Part shown: positions 41,650 through 46,671 of the stretch, piece by piece
Layout: each line of letters begins with the position of its first letter
Position numbering within the stretch: the stretch's first letter is position 1
Assembly (NCBI GenBank): GCA_003427395.1
Contig: BFEA01000160.1
Coordinates: 1,912,485-1,959,155 of the forward strand
From: Chara braunii
Lineage: Eukaryota > Streptophyta > Charophyceae > Charales > Characeae
Reading direction: 5' to 3'
DNA: 46,671 nucleotides
The notes under the pieces: generated by a model
The model's database searches: none
What the model was told of the DNA's origin: nothing
Seen by the model: only the letters and a program-made list of their open reading frames with translations
Made by a program: the position numbers and the translations under genes

Positions 41650-42620
41650 GGGAAGATTATCCGAAGATAAATATTAAATATCATAAAATGATATTAACAA
41701 AATCAACAGAGGGGGGAGAGGGAAATTACGGCTAAGGGCCTCCGCACACCACTATGGAAAAGAGTGTTTCGAGACAACGGATGTGGCCATACGACCTCTC
41801 CAATCCCGACAGAAAAAAAACAAAACTAAATCGAGCATTGTCAGGGAAAGGGTTTCGATGACGTCCTCTCGAATTTTGAGAGGGCTCCAGCCCGCACCGG
41901 TTCCCATTTCAAGAGCCCTTCGCCTCGCGCTCTCAATGGCACCTTCATTCCCATTTTATTTGTTTTTACCTATAGGCCTGAGGCTGGGACGAACTTGCCG
42001 GTCGGGTCGGTAGCCTTGTCCTCTTCAAGTTCTCTGGATCGGTTGTCGTTTTCTTTTCCCAACAAGGTTTGGCAAGTTGGCCCGTTCAATAAACTGTTGT
42101 GAGGCAAAGCGGCCTACACCAGTTGGAAAAGTCTGAGGCCTCTCGAAAGTTATCACCTTCCGCTGCAAAACATTCTAAATGTATCTGGAGCCGGTAATGG
42201 TCCCAAAGCATTCTAAATGTATCTCGACCCCCTTAGACTAGCGAAAACTCTTGATAGATGACAGTATAGGTGAGGTAAAATTGAGAGAAAAATATAGAGC
42301 TGCCCCCCAATGAGGAAAAGAGTCAAAAGACAGCTTTTATAAATAAATTAAGATGGGTACCGGCCCAGACCCGGAGGCAGAGTACTGCTCGTACCAGTTT
42401 ACGCAGTAAGAGAGGCTTTCGATTCGGGTCTGGGCTGGTACCCAACGCGGCGCAAAAACGCACAGCGGCAGGGTCACAAGCCTACCGTCTTCCCCCGAAC
42501 ACAACACCTCGTTAGACTGCATCAGACTTGAAAGATGGCTTCTGTACATTCATAATGAGGGTGCGTTGTGTGCGGTGGAAGATGGTTTCCCTGAACTTAG
42601 GCTCGTGTGTGCGGGTGGTT
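41650..42620. other. Spacer without a supported gene
   Basis: Positions 41734-41760 carry a one-sided MITE end (TAAGGGCCTCCGCACACC). A pair of blocks with CATTCTAAATGTATCT (42170 and 42208) belongs to the repeat seen again at 42.7 and 43.4 kb. GGTACCGGCCCAGACCCG (42356) is inverted near 42425. Confidence 0.35.
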
Positions 42621-42910
42621 TAACAAAGAGAAGTTCTTATTCTGATTATTATCCCTCTTAAGAAAATTTATTGCTTTCCCCTTGGCTGTCGGGCCTCTAA
42701 ATGTATATGGACCGGGTACTGGTCCCAATACATTCAAAATGTTCGATCAGTTTAAATGCACCTTTAAGTTATCCAGACAACCCTCCAGATACATGTCAAA
42801 CGGCGGTTTAACAAAGGGAAGTTACAATTCTGATTATTATCTTAGGGGTGGACCCCACTGATACTCTTCCTTTTTTCCCTCTCTCTCTCTCTTTTCCCTG
42901 CGCTTTCTAG

Positions 42911-43041
42911 GCATTCCATTCAATCCCAGTGCCTCCTTTCCGCCCGGGATGGCTCAACCGAGAGAGCACCCCCCCCCCCCCGTACTGTCGTCGTTGAGCC
43001 ATCCCGTGTGGAAAGGAGGCACTGGGATTGGATGGAGTGCT
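42911..43041. repeat. Foldback hairpin with about 50-bp arms
   Basis: ATCCCAGTGCCTCCTTTCC and GGATGGCTCAACC on the left are complemented by GGTTGAGC-type sequence and GGAAAGGAGGCACTGGGAT on the right. A run of C at about 42970-42982 lies in the loop. The arms extend outward with mismatches to about 42899 and 43052. It could be a small foldback transposon or a precursor-like hairpin. Confidence 0.8.
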
Positions 43042-43243
43042 CTAAAAGCAGAAGTCGAGTTGCCCTTTCGAACGAGTTTTCCTGATCGGGTAACAAGAAA
43101 CTAGGATGGTCCCGAAAATTGCTGCGGCGGTGGGTGGGGTCCGTTTCCTCTTTCCCGTTCCCGTAGGCGACGATTTGTGTTTTCCAGCATTTCCAGACAT
43201 TTCCAAACTTCCAAAGCGCTTTTCTGAGGGGTCCGTCCCTTAA

Positions 43244-43412
43244 ACCGCCAGTAGATGGCCGCAGCCTTGCTGAAAAAGAAACTCGTAGCCTACAAAAAAT
43301 TTGGAGGCTCGGCCTACCGGACCACAATGGCTGGCAGCATGAGCCAGAAAAGAAAGAAAGTGCGCCGCTGGCGGTTCGGAACAGCTTGGCGTGCAGTTTA
43401 ATGAAACCTCTT
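43244..43412. mobile_element. TTAA-family MITE, right end eroded
   Basis: TTAA (43240-43243) is followed by ACCGCCAGTAGATGGCC. The core CTACCGGACCACAATGGCTGG matches the family. The right end could not be placed. Confidence 0.6.
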
Positions 43413-43623
43413 GCTTTCCCCTTGGCTATAGGGCCTCTAAATGTATATGGAGCGGGGGTAATGGTCCGAATACATTCAAAATGTTAGATCGGCCTGAATG
43501 TATCTGGTCCAAACAGCAATCCCGATACATGTCATATATTGAGCAGTAGAGTGAGGCCCGTACTTTCAGATGCCCTGTCATCTTTGGGGTACTACGTATA
43601 GATTGACAAACACAGATATACAC

Positions 43624-43835
43624 AGATATATCGTCAAATAGAACTGCCCGGTAAACCGTAGGCAGAGAGGGAGAAGAGGACAACAAACGAGGGGCTGTGA
43701 CAAACTGTTTCGTCGGAGTTTCACATATATTCTGTTTGTGACGATATATATATCGTCATATATTGTCACAAAACTATTGACTAAGAGCGTAAGCACAAGA
43801 AATAAGATGAGCGAAGAAAAGAAAAATGAAAGGAC
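43624..43835 (-). mobile_element. Hammerhead-like element, copy E
   Basis: This matches copy D in opposite orientation over most of its length, including the distal segment with AAGAGCGTAAGCAC and ATGAGCGAAGAAAAG. TGTGACAA (43696-43703) and TTGTCACA (43763-43770) are the inverted octamers. GAAAC, CCGAC and loop TGAAACT are intact on the minus strand, but an AT-rich palindrome (GACGATATATATATCGTC) replaces the CTGATGA side. Confidence 0.65.
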
Positions 43836-43839
43836 AGAC

Positions 43840-45040
43840 AGGCAAAGAGACAGACAAACCAGAATGACACAAAACAGTGGGCCTCGCCAGACGGCACACT
43901 ACACGAAAAAAAAAATGACTTCGTTTCGCGTACGTTTCACCGCACAGCACCCTCGCGGATCTTGTCAGCGTTTCCTCGCGAAAGATGTCAGACTCCAAGT
44001 TCGCGAGTGTGCGCACGTGCAGCGGCCATCCCTGCCTGCAACTCGCGCGAACTCACAGGTCCTCCACTTCACTGCTAGTGGAGCTGCGAGTCCGCACGAG
44101 TGCAACACGTCGCTCCAAAGAGAGTACATCCAAAATTGTACTTTTGCATGTGTCAGGCATTGCGAGAGAAGTCTGAAGCGAGCGAAGCCCTTTCCGTGAG
44201 GGAATTCGCGTGTGCTGTGCGGCGGTGGTGCAAAAAACGAGTCGAAACGGTGATTCTTGGCCTCGCGAGGCCTCGCAAGGTTTGAGGTCGTTTAGTTTCG
44301 TTTTTTGCACCGTCCGGCGAGGCCCAGTGTCCTCTTATTCTTTGTTTCACTGTATTCTTATTTCTTTCAGTGTTTTACAAAAAAAAATTACAATGAACAA
44401 AGGGATAAAAATAAAAAACAATGGGAGTAAATTTGTGACTTCTTCTCCTTGTCTGTTTTAGGTATTTTTGCCTTTGATAAGTTGGTTTTCTTTGTAGTCA
44501 TTATAAGAGTAGTCAGCACGAAGGAGCAGTGGGAACATGAGAGACCCGGTGAAGAGCAAACTAGAGTTGTATCCATTGGGTGCGTGAGGGGAAACCCGTC
44601 TTGGCAACAAAGGCTCTTTACAGTGTGATTGGACAGTGATGATGGGAGGGTAACCCTACAGGTTATTCTTCTTGCCCAGCTCCTGGTCTTTGAGCTTATA
44701 GGTAGTTTTAGTTCCTAACGGCTTAGCCGTTTACTTGAATCCTGGTGAAAAAGTAATATTGTTGATTTAGGCAACTTAGCATGATGTGATAGTAGTTTAA
44801 TATCGATGAGCAACACTGCAATGATCTGCTTAACTGAACTTTAACACCAAGTAGGATGGTGCCTCGTTTCTACATGAAATTACTTCGAGCTTCAAGGGAT
44901 TTGGGAAGATGAGGATAGACCAGTGAAAGGAAGGGGCGCTGGACCAGTTTTCCAGCAACAGCCCAATTAGGGTTATTGGTCATATCTTCCGGGTTGTTTG
45001 TGAGGAATTCCCGGCCTCCTAAAAGCTAATGATTCTTCCA
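43840..45040. other. Spacer without a supported gene
   Basis: GTTTTTTGCACCG and CGGTGGTGCAAAAAAC (about 44223 and 44298) form an inverted pair of about 90 bases overall around CTCGCGAGGCCTCGCAAGG. No coding frame is convincing. Confidence 0.35.
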
Positions 45041-45046
45041 CCAGGA

Positions 45047-45047
45047 A

Positions 45048-45078
<31 letters not shown>

Positions 45079-45079
45079 T
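45047..45079. repeat. (AAAT)n microsatellite
   Basis: AAAT tetramers directly downstream of the minus-strand RING relic. Confidence 0.9.
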
Positions 45080-45830
45080 CAGTTTCTCAGTCTTCTTAAC
45101 ACCGCCTCCACCGTGCCTCTAACATACAAAGCTCGCCACGTTGATGAAGTTGAGCGCGAGCTGCCCCATCCCCGTATCCCATAACAGCCCACTCGCACAC
45201 TATGGGAAAGAGGCAGAGTGAAGGAAGAGGTGTTAAACACAACGAAGAGACGAGGAGAAAAGGAAAATTCAAAATTGATAGGCAGAGGGAGGAAAAAAAA
45301 AAAAAAAATTGACATAAATATCTTCTTTCTTTTACTGCGTTCTTCTTTCTTTCACAGTTTTGCAGTTTTGGTGAAGAGTTTACCACGTTCGCTTTTCAGC
45401 GCACCTGCACTTCTTCATTTTCCATTCTCATTTTCACCCTTCGGACTTCTCCTTTGAGGGTGTAGGGTGCAGGGTATAAACAAAGTAAAATGACACAAAC
45501 TTATGTTCTCCTTTTACTGCATTCTTCACTGTTTTGCAGTTCTAGTGAAGGGTTTCCCACCTTTGCACATTCTTGTACACTCTTTTTAGCGCACCTGCAC
45601 ATTTTTGTGGGGTGCAAGGTACATCTAAGTAAGACCCTCACGACAAATAGGACAATTGTCATAAGGATGCGGGCGATGGTAGCAGCCCTCCCGCTGACCT
45701 ACAGGGCGAAAACCATTCAGGTAAGCAACTTCGTCACAGCAGGAGCAGGGCGGCTAGCATTAACCATACCTCTGAAGCATGCACGACAGAGGGCATGCCG
45801 GTTGCAGGCCATGACGATTGTGGGGCGTTC
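45079..45830 (-). pseudogene. RING-finger plus Sel1-like gene relic, copy 2
   Basis: On the minus strand the RING part reads MACNRHALCRACFRGMVNAS (C-x2-H-x2-C-x2-C, near 45815-45760). The frame then shifts, and the last metal pair is PYDNCPICREG (CPIC at 45642-45653). After an intron-like pyrimidine tract ending in TTTCCCATAG, exon 2 begins at 45199 with CEWAVM, GDGAARAQL and, in a shifted frame, LYVRGTV. The exon joins in phase 1 if the donor lies after CGTGAG, at GGTCTTAC, which is a guess. Copy 1 at 13.5 kb has the same layout. Acid residue and K/R swaps plus synonymous changes between the copies argue for past protein coding. Confidence 0.45.
45325..45605. repeat. Tandem duplication, about 180-190 bp
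   Basis: TTTTACTGCRTTCTTC, CAGTTTTGCAGTT and AGCGCACCTGCAC occur at about 45331/45399 and again at 45512/45589. It lies inside the intron-like part of the RING relic. Confidence 0.75.
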
Positions 45831-45889
45831 ATGTAGAGGACCTCTGGTTGGTTGGCCTGTGAGACCAGCCCCTTGGCCTGTTCTCACAG

Positions 45890-46000
45890 GCCTGTGTTCT
45901 ATTCGGGGGCAGTTCAGTCCAGCCCAGTCCAGGCCGGTACCTGTCGGTACCAGCCAGTCCAGTCCAGTCCCGTCAGTCCGCTGGGGTATACCCCAGCAGT
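45890..46000. repeat. CAGTCCAG-rich low-complexity tract
   Basis: CCAGTCCAGTCC-type repeats. The hairpin CCTGTGAGA/TCTCACAGG lies just before it (45856-45890). Confidence 0.7.
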
Positions 46001-46250
46001 TGTCTGTTTTCAGCCTCATTCTTCAGTTGCACATTTCGGAGTACGTGCGTTGGAGTCTGCGTGGGGAGCTGCGCTGTGCACCTTGCTCCCTCCTTCTTCC
46101 TCCATCTCCATCTCTGTCACTAGCGGAGCACCACACCTGGTGGGTCCGCTACATTTATCGAAGCGGGAACGGTCCCCGCCCCCACCCACCACACCGCACA
46201 GCAGGAAATACGGCAAAACCCGACAGTCGGGTTTTCGGCTGTTTTTGGGG

Positions 46251-46392
46251 CGTTTTCGGGCGAAAAAGCGGGAAAAACAACGAAGAACGGCTGTTTTGGG
46301 GACGTTTTCGGGCGAAAAAGCGGGAAAAACAACGAAGAACGGCTGTTTTGGGGACGTTTTCGGGCGAAAAAGCGGGAAAAACAACGAAGAAA
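46251..46392. repeat. 52-bp tandem repeat, 2.7 copies
   Basis: CGTTTTCGGGCGAAAAAGCG starts at 46251, 46303 and 46355. The first copy differs slightly, and the other two are almost identical. Each unit contains a TTTTCGGGCGAAAA palindrome. Confidence 0.95.
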
Positions 46393-46493
46393 GGTGCTGC
46401 AGCAGGAGAGCTCCACGAAGGCCAAGGCCGCCGCATCATGCACACGCACGCGCCCACGCTGCCCCGCCCCGCCCCCGGATATATCTATATTTC

Positions 46494-46580
46494 AAGATTT
46501 GGGATGCAGCTGTGGCTGCTGGGGTTTGAACCCAGGCAGCTGCCAAGCTTGCGCGTGCGTATACCACTGCCATAACACAC
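46494..46580 (-). ncRNA. tRNA-like pol III promoter, SINE head or tRNA relic
   Basis: On the minus strand TGGCAGTGGTA (46572-46562) resembles box A and GGTTCAAACCC (46532-46522) is a perfect box B, about 29 bases apart. The T arm is exact: CTGGG, loop TTCAAAC, CCCAG. The acceptor and anticodon arms pair poorly, so this is not an intact tRNA. A tRNA-derived SINE head is the simplest reading. The rest of the SINE and its A tail were not recognised. Confidence 0.55.
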
Positions 46581-46671
46581 TCGCCACAGTGTGTCCATGG
46601 CTTTGTAGCACGGCACACTCGTGTTGAAGAGGTGTCGTGCTGGCTACGGCCGGGCTGCTATTTGCCCCCCC

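Larger units (their letters stand above)
42660..43500. repeat. Direct repeats around a foldback
   Basis: TTGCTTTCCCCTTGGCT, then GGGCCTCTAAATGTATATGG and ATACATTCAAAATGTT, occur at about 42670-42752 and 43410-43485. The 40-base block with GGTTTAACAAAG and TTCTGATTATTATC occurs at about 42616 and 42802. Confidence 0.8.

Noticed and set aside
45490-46575. 361-codon plus-strand frame
   Set aside because: It runs antisense to the RING relic, then through a 52-bp tandem repeat and a tRNA-like sequence, so it is not a coherent protein.

Overview
The window looks like nuclear DNA of a large, repeat-rich plant-lineage genome. The evidence is a plant-type U6 snRNA-like sequence, a plant-style LINE with a C-terminal zf-RVT finger, poly(A)-tailed retroelements, several MITE families, long microsatellites and scaffold gaps (N runs at 20241-20260 and 32696-32700). 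A streptophyte alga such as Chara is my best guess, but that is inference from style and not a sequence match. I see no intact host gene, rRNA, CRISPR array or prokaryotic operon.

Layout. 1-4.2 kb: unique-looking DNA with a cluster of a GTGACCG heptamer and three protein-like but broken reading frames. 4.2-7.3 kb: a non-coding element built of 513-bp and about 150-bp internal repeats, ending twice in a conserved tail plus poly(A). 7.4-12.9 kb: an AT-rich island without microsatellites that carries decayed coding frames, including two related segments with a PC4-like motif. 13.4-16.5 kb: a RING-finger gene relic, a hammerhead-like element, a 284-bp gap-free inverted repeat, foldback MITE relics and a pentanucleotide satellite. 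16.6-20.4 kb: MITEs, more hammerhead-like copies (one tandem, one split by a MITE, one palindromic) and two related TIR elements. 20.5-26.2 kb: a second copy of the 150-bp-unit element, a GA tract and a small MITE. 26.4-31.7 kb: a 5'-truncated, frameshifted LINE on the minus strand (endonuclease, reverse transcriptase, zf-RVT and an unusual proline-rich 414-codon tail). 31.8-39.7 kb: hammerhead-like copies, microsatellites, TTAA-flanked MITEs and a U6 pseudogene. 39.7-41.6 kb: a CAGATAACCGG-type satellite interrupted by a U6 retropseudogene with target-site duplications. 41.7-46.7 kb: foldbacks, another hammerhead-like element, a second RING relic and a tRNA-like pol III promoter.

How the parts relate. 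The LINE 3' tail recurs at the ends of the non-coding 150-bp-unit elements and as a short stand-alone copy, so the LINE machinery probably mobilised them. It, or a related poly(A)-type LINE, probably also made the two poly(A)-tailed U6 copies. The most interesting system is a dispersed short element, present at least seven times, whose conserved core has the layout of a type III hammerhead ribozyme. One copy is a 125-bp head-to-tail partial dimer, as expected for retrozyme-like circular RNA replication.
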